A DNA stretch of 64,000 nucleotides from Parabacteroides timonensis (GTDB lineage Bacteria > Bacteroidota > Bacteroidia > Bacteroidales > Tannerellaceae): positions 1,610,048 to 1,674,047 of the forward strand of contig NZ_LT669941.1 in assembly GCF_900128505.1 (NCBI RefSeq). Direction: 5' to 3'. The position numbers and the translations under genes are program-made. The notes beneath the pieces were generated by a model. The model did no database searches and was not told the DNA's origin. It was given only the letters and a program-made list of their open reading frames with translations. Every line of letters starts with the position of its first letter. Position 1 is the stretch's first letter. Shown one piece after another: positions 1 to 10,130 of this stretch.

Positions 1-5
1 AATAA

Positions 6-1736
6 TCAATTACCATAACCAGGGTTCTGTGTAAACTCTGTCGGATTCGAGACATTAGTGAGTTGATCACGAGGTATCGGCCTCAAAACATGATAATCCT
101 TAAATTTGCCAGCTGTTGCAGGACTTATATTCGGATCATTCATGCGTTCAACCAATTTACCTGTTCGTTTCAAATCATACCAACGATGCATTTCTCCCAT
201 CAACTCACGAGCTCTCTCATCCAAAATAAAATCGATCGTTATTTCAGATGGCTTCACTTCCATATCCGCTTCATATCCGGGGATAGCAGCACGATGACGT
301 ATTTCATTCATATATGCAGCAGCTTTTTGTATATTGCCAGATAAAAAAGCTGCTTCTGCTGCCAGCAAATAAGTATCGGCCAAACGAAAGACAAAGACGT
401 TCCGTGAACCAGCTGTCCAATTCACTTCCGGACGCTGGGGATCCAAATGTTTCACCAGATAAGCATACATCTTATAATTAGTAAAACGAGTATTTGAGGG
501 CCACTCGGCATTCGGATTCTGCTCAGATTGGACATCTTTTTGGGGATCAATCTGTTCACGCATATATTCCGGTTGGAATACTAACACAGGCCAAACTGCT
601 TCAACCTGTTCTCTTGTCCAAGGTCTCTTCGGATCAATCATAGCCAATTCACCTTTTGTCCATTCCTTCTCTTCCATCTTCTTTGTAAACGGACTAAAGA
701 TATCTTCTTTTACCGAATTCTCTGTAACGTTCCACCTGGAAATAAAGCAATCCTCCCAACGTTTATCAATCGATTCGTCAAACAGGTTGATCGCGTAATC
801 AGTTGAACGTTCGCGACTCCAAGGTCTGCCATATTCGATAACGCGTTTTACAGCTGGATGTTCTTCTGAATAAGCTGAACAAAAATACATATGAGCAGTA
901 TTACCATTCCCGTTCAACTCAGCATTTTGAGTATATAAAACAGAGAAAAGAACTTCTGAATTATTTTTATTATTTATATCCCACAATTCTGCATGTGATT
1001 TAACTAATGAATACTTACCAGAGTTGATCACTTGTTCTGCATAACTCAGAGCATTCCGCAAATCATTGTCATTTCGATTTAAAGTCAGATATACTCTCGA
1101 CAAATGGTGCATTGCTGCATATCGGGTCACGTGTCCAAATTCAGAAGCTTGATATATTTCCGGTAAATTCTTTGCAGCAAAGGTCAAATCAGTAATAATC
1201 TGCTCCCATACTTCATCCGCACTTGTTTTGTAAGCTGCAGTTTCAACAGAATTAGTCGGCTCCAAAGGCATAGGTATATCTCCGAATTGCTGAACCAGGT
1301 GATAGTAATAATGCGCCCTGATAAATAAGGCCTCAGCTTGAAAACGTATTCTCAAATCACTATTTAATCCTGGTATCTCATTTTTTTCAAGACTTTCAAT
1401 AACCGAATTGCATTGATTGATTGACTTATAACAGTTATACCAAAGACTCTTCACACTACCATTAGTAGCATCTATCGTCCAGTTTCGCCACTGATCTCCA
1501 CCATTATAAGCATTCCAAAGATCAGAAGGGCCTTCGCATACATAAATCAGGTATTCATTGATATACATATTTCTCAAAGTGGAATACAATCCGTTCACAC
1601 CATTGGTTATTCCTTCCTTAGTAGTATAAAAATTACCTACAGTCACTTTGTTATAAGCTGTTTCATCTAAAAAGTCGCAAGCCGACAAACATAACAGGGA
1701 CAGCAAACCTATTAGTATTTTATTTAGTATTTTCAT
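6..1736 (-). CDS. SusD/RagB-family outer-membrane nutrient-binding lipoprotein
   Basis: A 576-residue protein that starts with a lipoprotein signal peptide ending in the lipobox LSAC (acylated Cys20), followed by the helical SusD/RagB fold. C-terminal blocks such as FRLADTYLLAAEAA and DERARELMGE (about residues 450-520) are typical of the family. Family knowledge: SusD-like lipoproteins sit on the cell surface as a lid on the SusC transporter and bind a glycan or other ligand. The gene lies 21 bp downstream of a susC-type gene, with a FecR/ECF sigma pair further upstream, so the four genes form one regulated uptake locus. The substrate cannot be read from sequence, and any partner enzymes would lie beyond the window edge. 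Confidence 0.95.
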   Translation of the reverse strand: MKILNKILIGLLSLLCLSACDFLDETAYNKVTVGNFYTTKEGITNGVNGLYSTLRNMYINEYLIYVCEGPSDLWNAYNGGDQWRNWTIDATNGSVKSLWYNCYKSINQCNSVIESLEKNEIPGLNSDLRIRFQAEALFIRAHYYYHLVQQFGDIPMPLEPTNSVETAAYKTSADEVWEQIITDLTFAAKNLPEIYQASEFGHVTRYAAMHHLSRVYLTLNRNDNDLRNALSYAEQVINSGKYSLVKSHAELWDINNKNNSEVLFSVLYTQNAELNGNGNTAHMYFCSAYSEEHPAVKRVIEYGRPWSRERSTDYAINLFDESIDKRWEDCFISRWNVTENSVKEDIFSPFTKKMEEKEWTKGELAMIDPKRPWTREQVEAVWPVLVFQPEYMREQIDPQKDVQSEQNPNAEWPSNTRFTNYKMYAYLVKHLDPQRPEVNWTAGSRNVFVFRLADTYLLAAEAAFLSGNIQKAAAYMNEIRHRAAIPGYEADMEVKPSEITIDFILDERARELMGEMHRWYDLKRTGKLVERMNDPNISPATAGKFKDYHVLRPIPRDQLTNVSNPTEFTQNPGYGN

Positions 1737-1757
1737 ATTCTATTTCCTATTAGATTA

Positions 1758-4700
1758 TTAAAAACTTGCATTTACCCCGAAGATAAATGAGGTTAAAGGA
1801 CGGTGATCGGTATAACTGTTACAATTCTCCGGGTCTAGTCCGACGTAATCGCTCTTTGTCCATGTATAAGGATTTTCGACCATAAAATACACCCTGAACT
1901 TCTCACTATAAAACTTCTTGGAAATCTCTTTAGGCAATGTATAGCCTAAATTGATATTTTTCAATCGAATGAACGATAAATCCCTGTAAGCATAATCACT
2001 CGATACCAACAAATCCTGCGGATTGGTTATTGCCGGTTTCGGACATGCATTAGTTGGATTATCCGGCGTCCAGAAATCAACATTCAGATGATTGTAACGA
2101 GTTGAACCTGCTTCGTCAGTCAATAGCCCCAGTACCTGACCGTATTTTTGACGTGTATAGAAATAAATATTCAGATCGAAGTTTTTATAATACAACCCGG
2201 TGGAAAGACCGGCAGTCCACTTCGGTATCTTATTATACGTAAACAGGTCGTCCTGATCGTATTTACCATTATTATTTACATCCTCAACTTTAGGTGCTCC
2301 CGGTTCACGGGAATATTTAGCCGCTTCTGCTTCTTCACCGTATTGCCAAACTCCTGCATATTTATACAGCCGTTCTACATAAAGAGGCTGACCGATAAAC
2401 CATTTATTACCGGGGCTGTCTTCCTTACCATTGAATAATTCGACAATTTCGTTTTTGTTATAGCCGAAAGAAAAATCAACAGTCCAACGAAAATCCTTAG
2501 TTACAACAGGTACAGTGTTTAAAGCGACTTCAATACCCGAATTACGAGTTTTGCCTACATTCTGCCAGGTAAATTCATATCCGGTGGTAACCGGCAAATT
2601 ACGCTTCATCAACAAATCGTGGGTGTTCCGGATATATCCGTCGACCGAACCGCTGATCCGGTTATTCAGGAAACCGAAATCGAAACCGACATTATATTCT
2701 TCGGTCCGCTCCCATCCTAACAGATTATTGGCTAATTCAGTCGGCAGGTATCCCATTGCTGACTGCTCGGTTGTTCCAAAATAATAAACGTATTTACCTA
2801 AAGCACCCTGAGTTGCGTATTCGGAAATAGCCGTATTACCTGAGTTACCCCAGCTCAAACGCAATTTCAGGTTCGATAACCACTCCACATCCCTAAGGAA
2901 AGTTTCGTCATTCATACGCCAGGCCAAAGCTACGGACGGGAAAAAATCCCATTTATTACCTTTAGCCAGACGGGAAGAGCCATCGTAACGACCGGTTAAT
3001 GTCAACAAATAGCGATCCTTAAATGTATAATTAATTCTTCCCATAAACGATAACAAAGCCCATTTACGAACGGAAGCCAAACGAGTAAATACATCCGGTG
3101 CTTCATTTACGTTAAACCAAGAACCATAATAAGGCATATCCTGCCCGGTCAAACCTACCTGTTCAGATTTATCAGTCTGCATATCATGTACCAATGAAAC
3201 ATCGAAACTATGCTCATTCAAAACCTTTCTATAGTTCAATACATTTGTAAACGTGATCTGCTGTTCATTCGTCTTTTTGTATTCTGCTGAAGGAGATGCC
3301 AATTGACGTGCCTGCGAGGTCGAACTTTTGTAAACGCCGTTCTCGATAGACGACAATCCATACGTCAGACTTGTACGGAATTTCAATCCTCTAATTATTT
3401 CCCAGTCTGCATATAAGTTCAAAAGTACCCGGCTACGCTTTTCTTTATTATCGACATTATCCTTATGGGTATCAAACATCGGATTTGAATGCAATACAGT
3501 CTGATACCAGCCGCTATTATAGAAACGCATATCTCCGTTCTCATCATATACTTCCGTCAACGGATCCAGTACTGTTCCATACTTCCACACACTGTTATCA
3601 CCGTTATTACGGGTAGTCAAAGCCAATAGAGAAGAATAACCGACAGTAAAATTCTTAGCCAGTTCCATATCTCCATTAATACGAGCAGAAAAACGTTCAT
3701 ACCCCATATTATCGATAATACTCTGATCTTTATTATAACCCAATACCAACATATTCCGATTACGTCCGTTCGATTGATTGATACTTACATTGTGATCTGT
3801 TTTATATCCTGTCCCACTGAACATGAGATCCTGCCAATCGACAAACTGTCCGGAGTTTAGAGCATTCAATTGAATATCATCGAAGATCTCTTTATCTGTT
3901 TTTCCGTAATTAGCAACTCTCTTCCAATCGGCATATTTTTCACCACTCATCATATCATAATTCTTGAACGACTTGGAAACACCGACATAGCCATCATAAT
4001 TGATAGTCAACCGGGCATCTTTCTGCGCACGCTTAGTAGTAATGATAATAACTCCATTCGCTCCGCGTGAACCATAAATAGCAGTTGAAGATGCATCTTT
4101 CAAAACATCTATCGACTCTATCTCTGCCGGATTGATCTCATCGATCTTTCCTGCAAACGGAGCATCATCAACAACGATCAGCGGATCGTTTCCTGCATTG
4201 ATCGAATTATATCCACGAATGACAATCGTAGAAGCAGAACCCGGTGCATTTCCCATCGTTATATCAGCACCGGGGATCTTTCCTTGCAAAGCCTGCATAG
4301 GATCTTTCATTACCGCCTGGTTCTGAATAGTTGAAGACGAGAGCTGAGATACAGAACCGGTTAAATCACGTTTCTTTACGGAGCCATAACCGACAACGAC
4401 TATTTCGTCCAGCTCTTTTGTGTTCTCCGACAATTCGATGTTAACCGTCGATTTATTACCAACTGTTATCTCTTTTTGTGTATACCCAATATAGGAAACT
4501 AATAAAACAGCCTTATTCTGAACTTCCAAAGAAAAACGGCCATCCATGTCCGTTACCGTTCCATTGGTCGTCCCCTTCTCTATTACATTGGCTCCAATAA
4601 CAGGTTCGCCCGTTTCATCCCTGACAATACCGGTAATACGTTTATTTTCCTGAGATGTTATAGGAACAGGTAAAGCTGCATATTCTTTTTTCTCTGCCGG

Positions 4701-5057
4701 ATTAATTAGAATAAGGTTATTTTCTGTCACAATATAACTTACACCTTCTTTTTCGAAAAGACGTTTTAAAATCATTTCTACTGTCTGATCTTTTGCACGA
4801 ACAGATACTTTTTTATCCAGATTGATCTTATCGCTTTCATAAATAAACCTAAAACCGGACTGGTTTTCTATCAGGTAAAGAACTTCTTTTATCGACTGAT
4901 TCTTCACATCTAATGACAACTTCGTTTTTTGAGAATAAACGGTAGCTGAGACAGTGAGTGAGAATACAATCAAAGCCAATGTTGTTAATCTCATAATAGA
5001 TAATAGTTTTTTAAGGGCCGGAGACAATTCCTGCCTAGACTTACGAAAAAAATCCAT
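1758..5057 (-). CDS. SusC/RagA-family TonB-dependent transporter with N-terminal STN signalling domain
   Basis: A 1099-residue outer-membrane receptor. After an N-terminal stretch and signal peptide (about 1-43) come an STN domain (about 45-118), a carboxypeptidase-regulatory-like beta-sandwich (about 141-212), the TonB-box-like EIVVVGYG (218-225), a plug (about 226-345) and a long beta-barrel ending in an aromatic residue. Family knowledge: it imports the ligand held by SusD using TonB energy. The STN domain is the part that signals to a FecR-type anti-sigma factor, and a fecR/sigma pair lies directly upstream, so ligand occupancy probably induces its own locus. The signal peptide is preceded by an unusually long charged N-terminus (MDFFRKSRQELSPALKKLLS), so translation could start at Met22 instead. 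Confidence 0.96.
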   Translation of the reverse strand: MDFFRKSRQELSPALKKLLSIMRLTTLALIVFSLTVSATVYSQKTKLSLDVKNQSIKEVLYLIENQSGFRFIYESDKINLDKKVSVRAKDQTVEMILKRLFEKEGVSYIVTENNLILINPAEKKEYAALPVPITSQENKRITGIVRDETGEPVIGANVIEKGTTNGTVTDMDGRFSLEVQNKAVLLVSYIGYTQKEITVGNKSTVNIELSENTKELDEIVVVGYGSVKKRDLTGSVSQLSSSTIQNQAVMKDPMQALQGKIPGADITMGNAPGSASTIVIRGYNSINAGNDPLIVVDDAPFAGKIDEINPAEIESIDVLKDASSTAIYGSRGANGVIIITTKRAQKDARLTINYDGYVGVSKSFKNYDMMSGEKYADWKRVANYGKTDKEIFDDIQLNALNSGQFVDWQDLMFSGTGYKTDHNVSINQSNGRNRNMLVLGYNKDQSIIDNMGYERFSARINGDMELAKNFTVGYSSLLALTTRNNGDNSVWKYGTVLDPLTEVYDENGDMRFYNSGWYQTVLHSNPMFDTHKDNVDNKEKRSRVLLNLYADWEIIRGLKFRTSLTYGLSSIENGVYKSSTSQARQLASPSAEYKKTNEQQITFTNVLNYRKVLNEHSFDVSLVHDMQTDKSEQVGLTGQDMPYYGSWFNVNEAPDVFTRLASVRKWALLSFMGRINYTFKDRYLLTLTGRYDGSSRLAKGNKWDFFPSVALAWRMNDETFLRDVEWLSNLKLRLSWGNSGNTAISEYATQGALGKYVYYFGTTEQSAMGYLPTELANNLLGWERTEEYNVGFDFGFLNNRISGSVDGYIRNTHDLLMKRNLPVTTGYEFTWQNVGKTRNSGIEVALNTVPVVTKDFRWTVDFSFGYNKNEIVELFNGKEDSPGNKWFIGQPLYVERLYKYAGVWQYGEEAEAAKYSREPGAPKVEDVNNNGKYDQDDLFTYNKIPKWTAGLSTGLYYKNFDLNIYFYTRQKYGQVLGLLTDEAGSTRYNHLNVDFWTPDNPTNACPKPAITNPQDLLVSSDYAYRDLSFIRLKNINLGYTLPKEISKKFYSEKFRVYFMVENPYTWTKSDYVGLDPENCNSYTDHRPLTSFIFGVNASF

Positions 5058-5124
5058 ATATTTGTAATTTGATTGTTAGTTAACAATAGTGTTTGCGAGC
5101 ACTAAATTAATTATCAAGAATTAG

Positions 5125-5149
5125 CGGGAAATGTTTGCACCATTTCCCG
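5125..5149. other. Inverted repeat in the leader between fecR and susC
   Basis: Perfect 9-bp arms CGGGAAATG / CATTTCCCG with a 7-nt loop, inside the 133-bp gap between fecR and susC. A T-rich tract follows only on the plus strand, so it does not look like a terminator for the minus-strand genes. It could be a leader hairpin that modulates susC expression, or an operator. Confidence 0.5.
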
Positions 5150-5190
5150 TTTTGTGTTTGTTATGATATTATTTTTCTACATAGGCGGTA

Positions 5191-6165
5191 TTATTTAGAG
5201 GTTATACTTATATTCTTTCCTTTCACTTGAAAACTTATATTACTTAAACGTGACAAAGCTTCCAATATATCTATAATTGTTTCTTCCTGAATCACTCCGT
5301 TATAATGAATACTATCTCCCAACTTCTTATTTACAGTTATATTTACATTATACCATCTCGATAAATATTTGCAGACTTCCGACAGGGACATATTATCCAT
5401 ATATAACTTATTCTCCAGCCAGCTATATGAATGCGATAAAATTCCTGAAACCCGTTCAATCTGATCAGTCTGCTTATTAAAGATAGCCATCTCACCGGCA
5501 TTCATGATCAATTTATCATCGTCATGATTCAATTCAATACAGCCCTCCACCAAAGAGGCCTGAACAAGTTCATCGTCAGTATACGCACGCAAATTAAAGG
5601 AAGTTCCCCACACTTTTACTTTTAAACCGTTAGCCAGATTCACGACAAACGGTGTTTTACTTTTCGATACATCAAAGAATGCTTCTCCCCGAAAATCAAC
5701 CTCCCTGATCTTTTCTTTTGAATTATAAGAATAGACCAGATTCGAGCCGGCATTGAGTTTGACCGTCGACCCATCCGGTAATACGACTTCCGAACGACTA
5801 CCATAATCAGCCGTCATACTCACCATTACATTTGATTGTTTATCCAAAATTCCCCAGAAAGAAAGTACGAATATAACCAATACGGAAGCTGCAACCCCCG
5901 ATACTGTATACAAAAGATTCCTCAGAAGCGTTCGTTTGTTTTCCTTTTTCTGGTTAATCTCATCGATCTTCATCCATGCATTATTCTCATCAAATGTTGC
6001 AGAACCAGTATAGCGCCCGGACTCCTGCCAGATACGTTTATATTGGTAGAAGTCTTTTTTATTAGACTCATTTTCCTTCAGCCATGTATCCAAAGTCGAA
6101 TCCATATCGCCTCCTTCCAGAAAATAGTTTATTATATGTTCGCTTATACGCTCCTTTTCCTCCAT
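5191..6165 (-). CDS. FecR-family anti-sigma factor
   Basis: A 324-residue inner-membrane regulator with a cytoplasmic N-terminal region (1-80) that would bind the sigma factor, one membrane helix (about 84-106), a periplasmic FecR domain (about 120-212, with the block DGSTVKLNAGS) and a C-terminal DUF4974-type domain (about 255-322). It sits between the ECF sigma gene (64 bp upstream) and the STN-bearing susC gene, the usual order for trans-envelope signalling in Bacteroidales. By family knowledge it holds the sigma factor inactive until the STN domain of the loaded transporter signals through the periplasm. Confidence 0.95.
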   Translation of the reverse strand: MEEKERISEHIINYFLEGGDMDSTLDTWLKENESNKKDFYQYKRIWQESGRYTGSATFDENNAWMKIDEINQKKENKRTLLRNLLYTVSGVAASVLVIFVLSFWGILDKQSNVMVSMTADYGSRSEVVLPDGSTVKLNAGSNLVYSYNSKEKIREVDFRGEAFFDVSKSKTPFVVNLANGLKVKVWGTSFNLRAYTDDELVQASLVEGCIELNHDDDKLIMNAGEMAIFNKQTDQIERVSGILSHSYSWLENKLYMDNMSLSEVCKYLSRWYNVNITVNKKLGDSIHYNGVIQEETIIDILEALSRLSNISFQVKGKNISITSK

Positions 6166-6229
6166 AAATATAGTTTTTACTTATATGACACTGCAAACAA
6201 AAAAAGGTCCTATTAGACCTTAAAAAAAA

Positions 6230-6775
6230 TCACATACCTTTTAGCTCAAGGCATTTTCTCAGCTTTTGAAGGGAAATCCATATTTGATTTTTAATGGTCT
6301 TGACCGAAATAGTTAACTTTTCTGATATTTCTTTTTGCTTCAGACCTTTTATCCTGTGAAGCAACAACACCTCACGACTTCTTTCCGGGAGTCGATCGAT
6401 ACAATCATAAAGGGCAACACGAAATTCATCGGCTTCTAATTGGTTTTCCTCATAATATAAATGATATTGCTCCTGATTTTCTGGAAAAGTAGTATAACGA
6501 CTTTTTGTCCGGATCTGATTCAATGCAAAATATTTTGCCATTTTATAAAGATAAGCAGATGCATTTTCTCTGATCTCTATTTTTGACCGGTTTTTCCATA
6601 AGCTTAGGAATAGTTCCTGAACAACATCCTCCGTATCATCTTTATCCATCAACAAGCCATATACATATTGACACAAACGGACATAATAACGATCAAACAA
6701 GCTGCTATAGCTATTATAATCATTATTTCCAATCCTCTCTATCAAATACTCATCTGTAATTTGTGTATCAAACAT
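6230..6775 (-). CDS. ECF RNA polymerase sigma factor (Bacteroidetes FecI-like type)
   Basis: A 181-residue sigma-70-family protein with region 2 in the first half (YGLLMDKDDTEDVVQELFLSLW, about 40-61) and a region 4 helix-turn-helix near the C-terminus (LKQKEISEKLTISVKTIKNQ, about 148-167). There is no region 1 or 3, as expected of ECF factors. It is the first gene of the sigma-FecR-SusC-SusD locus and is expected to direct polymerase to the susC promoter when released by FecR. A probable -7 element TATATTTG lies about 25 bp before the start codon. Confidence 0.95.
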   Translation of the reverse strand: MFDTQITDEYLIERIGNNDYNSYSSLFDRYYVRLCQYVYGLLMDKDDTEDVVQELFLSLWKNRSKIEIRENASAYLYKMAKYFALNQIRTKSRYTTFPENQEQYHLYYEENQLEADEFRVALYDCIDRLPERSREVLLLHRIKGLKQKEISEKLTISVKTIKNQIWISLQKLRKCLELKGM

Positions 6776-6801
6776 ATCTCACTGGCTTATGACCATGCAG
6801 T

Positions 6802-6809
6802 CAAATATA
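6802..6809 (-). promoter_or_regulatory. Candidate -7 element for the ECF sigma gene
   Basis: TATATTTG on the minus strand fits the Bacteroidales -7 consensus TAnnTTTG and lies about 26 bp upstream of the sigma gene. No clear TTG is seen at the expected -33 position. Confidence 0.4.
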
Positions 6810-6853
6810 CAACAAATTCCGTATCTGTTTCATTAAATTACAATTTAATACAA

Positions 6854-6892
6854 AAAAGTCTTGCAGCTCCCCAAGAGAACCACAAGACTTTT
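6854..6892. terminator. Bidirectional hairpin between the sigma gene and the ABC permease
   Basis: Perfect arms AAAAGTCTTG / CAAGACTTTT with a 19-nt loop. It lies 43 bp beyond the stop codon of the minus-strand permease gene ending at 6936 and upstream of the sigma gene promoter. The arms' own A/T ends give a short U tract in both directions. Confidence 0.65.
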
Positions 6893-6935
6893 CATAAATA
6901 TTATCTTACGATCTTTCACATAAAATATTCTATTC

Positions 6936-9263
6936 TTATTTATTAGCTATACTAGTAACCGGATTGGTATTAGCAGCCTTGTAACTTTGGAAAAAGACAG
7001 TTACAAACGATATCAACAAACAGAAAATACCGGAAGCGATAAAGATTAGCGGATTCAAGGAGATCCGGTATGAATAGCCAGATAGCCACTGATTCATAAA
7101 GTACCAGATAACCGGTGTTGCAATTATAAATGCGATACCGACATAAATCAAGAACGAACTGACCAGGCGATATAAAATACCTTGATTATCCGAACCGAAC
7201 ACTTTACGGATAGCTACCTCCTGCGAACGTTGCCGGATAAAATAAGTCGACATAGCCAGCAAGCCCAACATAGATATCAGGATCGCTATCCCGGCAAAAA
7301 TAGATACGATCTTGGTGGTACGTACCTCGGCTTCAAATGATTTTTGCACCTGTTCATCCAGAAAGCTGCCATCGAAATCCAATCCGCCGGAAATGTCCTT
7401 ATGGATCTCACGTATTTTCTGGTAAGCTGTGTAGGGATTACCTTCTACCTCAAGAAGGATACTCCAGGGGAAAAAATCACTCCGCTTATCGATACGAAGC
7501 ATGGCCGGACGAGTATTATCCGTAATGTTGCCCTGTTGGAAATTGCGGACAACACCGGCTATTGGCGTTGCATTCTTATCCCAGCTGAAATTAGGTGCAT
7601 CCTGCGGCAGATCCATATCCTTCATGCCCTTTTCTGTAATATACCAACTGTTTTCTGCTAAATGATTCTCAACGATAATTTCATATCCCAGCATGTTGAA
7701 TGCTGTACTATCCATGATAAATTGCTGGAAACCCAGAAACTTACCTTCGTAATCCGACGACATATTATTGCTTCCGCTCATAGGCATGCCTGCTGTCAGC
7801 CCGACGTGCTTAATGTAGGATTGGCGGGAGAACTCGTCAATGGCGGCATTGTAGTCTGATTTATTTGCAAAGTTATTACTAACTTCCAGGATATTTTTCG
7901 TATTGTATCCAAGCGGTGCATTGATCAGGTAGTACGATTGCAGGATCATCACGATAGAGGCAGCAATCATTGCTATTGTTATTGCGTTTTGAAAAGTGAT
8001 GAACACTTTGCTGAAGACCATCTTGGTCTGCCGACGGAACGTGCCACGCACTATATCGATCGGCTTCACCGACGATATCAAAATAGCCGGCAGTAATCCG
8101 GAAAGTAAACCGATCAATAAAATCAAAACTATTGCACCAATGATCCAGACCAGTGTAAAAGTAGCCGCCAGCTCGATACGTGTCTGCAACAGATCGTTCA
8201 CAAAAGGTACAGCCGCTTGTGCCAACAACCAGCCTATCCCGAAGGAGATGAACGTCAGCAGCGTCGATTCCACCATCAGGCGAGAGAACAGTTCTCCGCG
8301 CGTCGATCCCAACAGGCGCCTCGTTGCCATCTCTTTGGCCCGCTGGCCGGCCTGAGCAACCGTCAGGTTGATGTAGTTGAATATGGCAAAGATCAGGATC
8401 AGGATACCGACGGATAATAAAACTATTACAAACTGCTTGTTGCCGGTATTGATGGCACCATTTTCATTTATATCAGTAAAATACAAGTCATTCAACGATA
8501 TCAAATCTACAATTTTAAACATTTCCTGCTTATAAATCCAATATCTCTCCTTAAAATAGTCAAGGATATCCGGTATTTTCGACATCAGGTCGGCACCGGG
8601 TTTTATCTTCAGGAAAACGACTGTCGAGCCGGCATTCATGGGGTTTGTCATGCTGATATACTCATTGTACTCTTCGGCGCGCTCCACACGGATGATGATA
8701 TCAGCGTAAGGAATGCTCGATCTTTTGATATCTTCCATGATACCGCTTACCAGATAGGAGGCGGAATCGCCGATAAGGACGCTTTGTCCCACCGGATCGT
8801 CTGTCCCGAACAGCTTATTGGCAAAGGTACGTGAAAGGACAACATTTCTCGTGTTCTCCAGTACCCGGTTTTTATCCCCTTCAAGTAGCTTGAAAGAAAA
8901 GAAATTGAAGAAACAGGAATCGGCAAGAACAGTCTTTGCCCTTAGTTTCTTATCATTCGCTGTCACCATCTGATTTCCGACGTTGCTGGTAATGACAGGG
9001 CAGACTTGTTCGATCTCCGGATAGCGTTCTTGCAAGCGATAGGCGATTGGCAAAGCCGAAGTCGGCCCTTTTTCATTAAACAGGACACAAATACGATCTT
9101 TATTGGTATGGTATTTATCGACCGACAATTCCTGCACCGTATAAACGGCTATCAATATAACAAACATCAGCGATACAGACAACCCGAATACATCGATGGC
9201 TGTATAGGCTTTATTCCTGCTGAGAAATTTCAGGAATGATTTTATGTTTAATAAATTGTTCAT
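6936..9263 (-). CDS. MacB/FtsX-type ABC transporter permease
   Basis: A 775-residue membrane protein: first helix near residues 20-42, a large periplasmic MacB-type domain (about 45-270), three helices with the FtsX signature (about 280-400; AKEMATRRLLGSTRGELF), then a second periplasmic part and a second FtsX repeat (about 660-770; RSQEVAIRKVFGS). Family knowledge: such permeases transmit ATPase motion into the periplasm for export or lipoprotein/lipid handling rather than forming a simple channel. It follows the ATPase gene by 127 bp, with a hairpin between them. It is related to the three tandem permeases at 12-19 kb but clearly diverged from them. Confidence 0.93.
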   Translation of the reverse strand: MNNLLNIKSFLKFLSRNKAYTAIDVFGLSVSLMFVILIAVYTVQELSVDKYHTNKDRICVLFNEKGPTSALPIAYRLQERYPEIEQVCPVITSNVGNQMVTANDKKLRAKTVLADSCFFNFFSFKLLEGDKNRVLENTRNVVLSRTFANKLFGTDDPVGQSVLIGDSASYLVSGIMEDIKRSSIPYADIIIRVERAEEYNEYISMTNPMNAGSTVVFLKIKPGADLMSKIPDILDYFKERYWIYKQEMFKIVDLISLNDLYFTDINENGAINTGNKQFVIVLLSVGILILIFAIFNYINLTVAQAGQRAKEMATRRLLGSTRGELFSRLMVESTLLTFISFGIGWLLAQAAVPFVNDLLQTRIELAATFTLVWIIGAIVLILLIGLLSGLLPAILISSVKPIDIVRGTFRRQTKMVFSKVFITFQNAITIAMIAASIVMILQSYYLINAPLGYNTKNILEVSNNFANKSDYNAAIDEFSRQSYIKHVGLTAGMPMSGSNNMSSDYEGKFLGFQQFIMDSTAFNMLGYEIIVENHLAENSWYITEKGMKDMDLPQDAPNFSWDKNATPIAGVVRNFQQGNITDNTRPAMLRIDKRSDFFPWSILLEVEGNPYTAYQKIREIHKDISGGLDFDGSFLDEQVQKSFEAEVRTTKIVSIFAGIAILISMLGLLAMSTYFIRQRSQEVAIRKVFGSDNQGILYRLVSSFLIYVGIAFIIATPVIWYFMNQWLSGYSYRISLNPLIFIASGIFCLLISFVTVFFQSYKAANTNPVTSIANK

Positions 9264-9301
9264 CTTCTTATTGGCTTATTGTTCTGAAATCAGCGAGAGA
9301 T

Positions 9302-9337
9302 TAAAAAACATATCCCGCCTTCACAGGTAGGATATGT
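9302..9337 (-). terminator. Hairpin between ATPase and permease genes, possible attenuator
   Basis: On the minus strand: stem ACATATCC / GGATATGT, inner CCTGTGAAGG, followed by six T. It lies in the gap between the ATPase stop codon (9391) and the permease start (9263), so it may partly terminate and set the ATPase:permease ratio. The same inner sequence recurs in hairpins at 10256-10285 and 11989-12027. Confidence 0.65.
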
Positions 9338-9390
9338 CCATGTTTATTCTTTTCTAATTTAACTATATGTGTGTGTCTGGAAAATCATAA

Positions 9391-10071
9391 TTAAATAAAT
9401 TCACTTACTGAAGATACGATGCTACCGTCGAACAGGTTGACAATGCGATGGGCGAAGCTGGCATCGTGTTTGGAGTGAGTTACCATAATAATGGTCGTTC
9501 CCTCTTTATTCAGTTCTGTCAACAACTGCATTACTTCAGCACCGTTCTTTGAATCCAGGTTACCTGTCGGCTCATCGGCAAGGATGATCTTCGGATTGGA
9601 AACTACGGCACGGGCTATCGCCACACGCTGTTGCTGACCTCCGGAGAGCTGCTGGGGAAAGTGGGCGGCACGATGGCTGATGTTCATACGTTTCAGGATA
9701 TCGTTCACCATCTGTTTACGTTCGGATGCTTTCACTTTCAGATACGTCAAAGGCAGCTCTACATTTTCATATACATTTAGTTCATCGATCAGGTTAAAGC
9801 TCTGGAATACGAAACCGATATTACCTTTGCGAACCTGTGTACGTTCTTTTTCTTTCAGGTGCCCTACTTCCTTATCGATCAGGTAATAATCTCCTGAAGT
9901 CGGGTTATCCAGCAACCCCAAAATATTCAGTAAAGTAGATTTACCGCAACCGGAAGGTCCCATAATAGCAACGAATTCACCATCCTTTACCTCCATCGAT
10001 ATATTATTCAATGCAATTGTTTCTACCTCTTCAGTACGGAAATGCTTACTTAATCCTTCAATTTTAATCAT
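9391..10071 (-). CDS. MacB/LolD-type ABC transporter ATP-binding protein
   Basis: A 226-residue ATPase with all motifs intact: Walker A GPSGCGKST (38-46), Q-loop Gln90, signature LSGGQQQR (142-149), and Walker B with catalytic Glu in ILADEPTGNLD (163-173). The size and the EPTGNLDS block are typical of the MacB/LolD/FtsE subgroup, which partners FtsX-type permeases. It is the only ATPase for four FtsX-type permeases in the first 20 kb, so it may serve them all. A sigma-54 promoter and a pair of TTAGACA-type operators lie upstream, which places it under the sigma-54 activator encoded at 22173-23525 (inference). Confidence 0.95.
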   Translation of the reverse strand: MIKIEGLSKHFRTEEVETIALNNISMEVKDGEFVAIMGPSGCGKSTLLNILGLLDNPTSGDYYLIDKEVGHLKEKERTQVRKGNIGFVFQSFNLIDELNVYENVELPLTYLKVKASERKQMVNDILKRMNISHRAAHFPQQLSGGQQQRVAIARAVVSNPKIILADEPTGNLDSKNGAEVMQLLTELNKEGTTIIMVTHSKHDASFAHRIVNLFDGSIVSSVSEFI

Positions 10072-10130
10072 GGCTATTTATTATTAAATTATACAATTCT
10101 ATTTGAGTTGACTCTTATGCCTATATAAGA

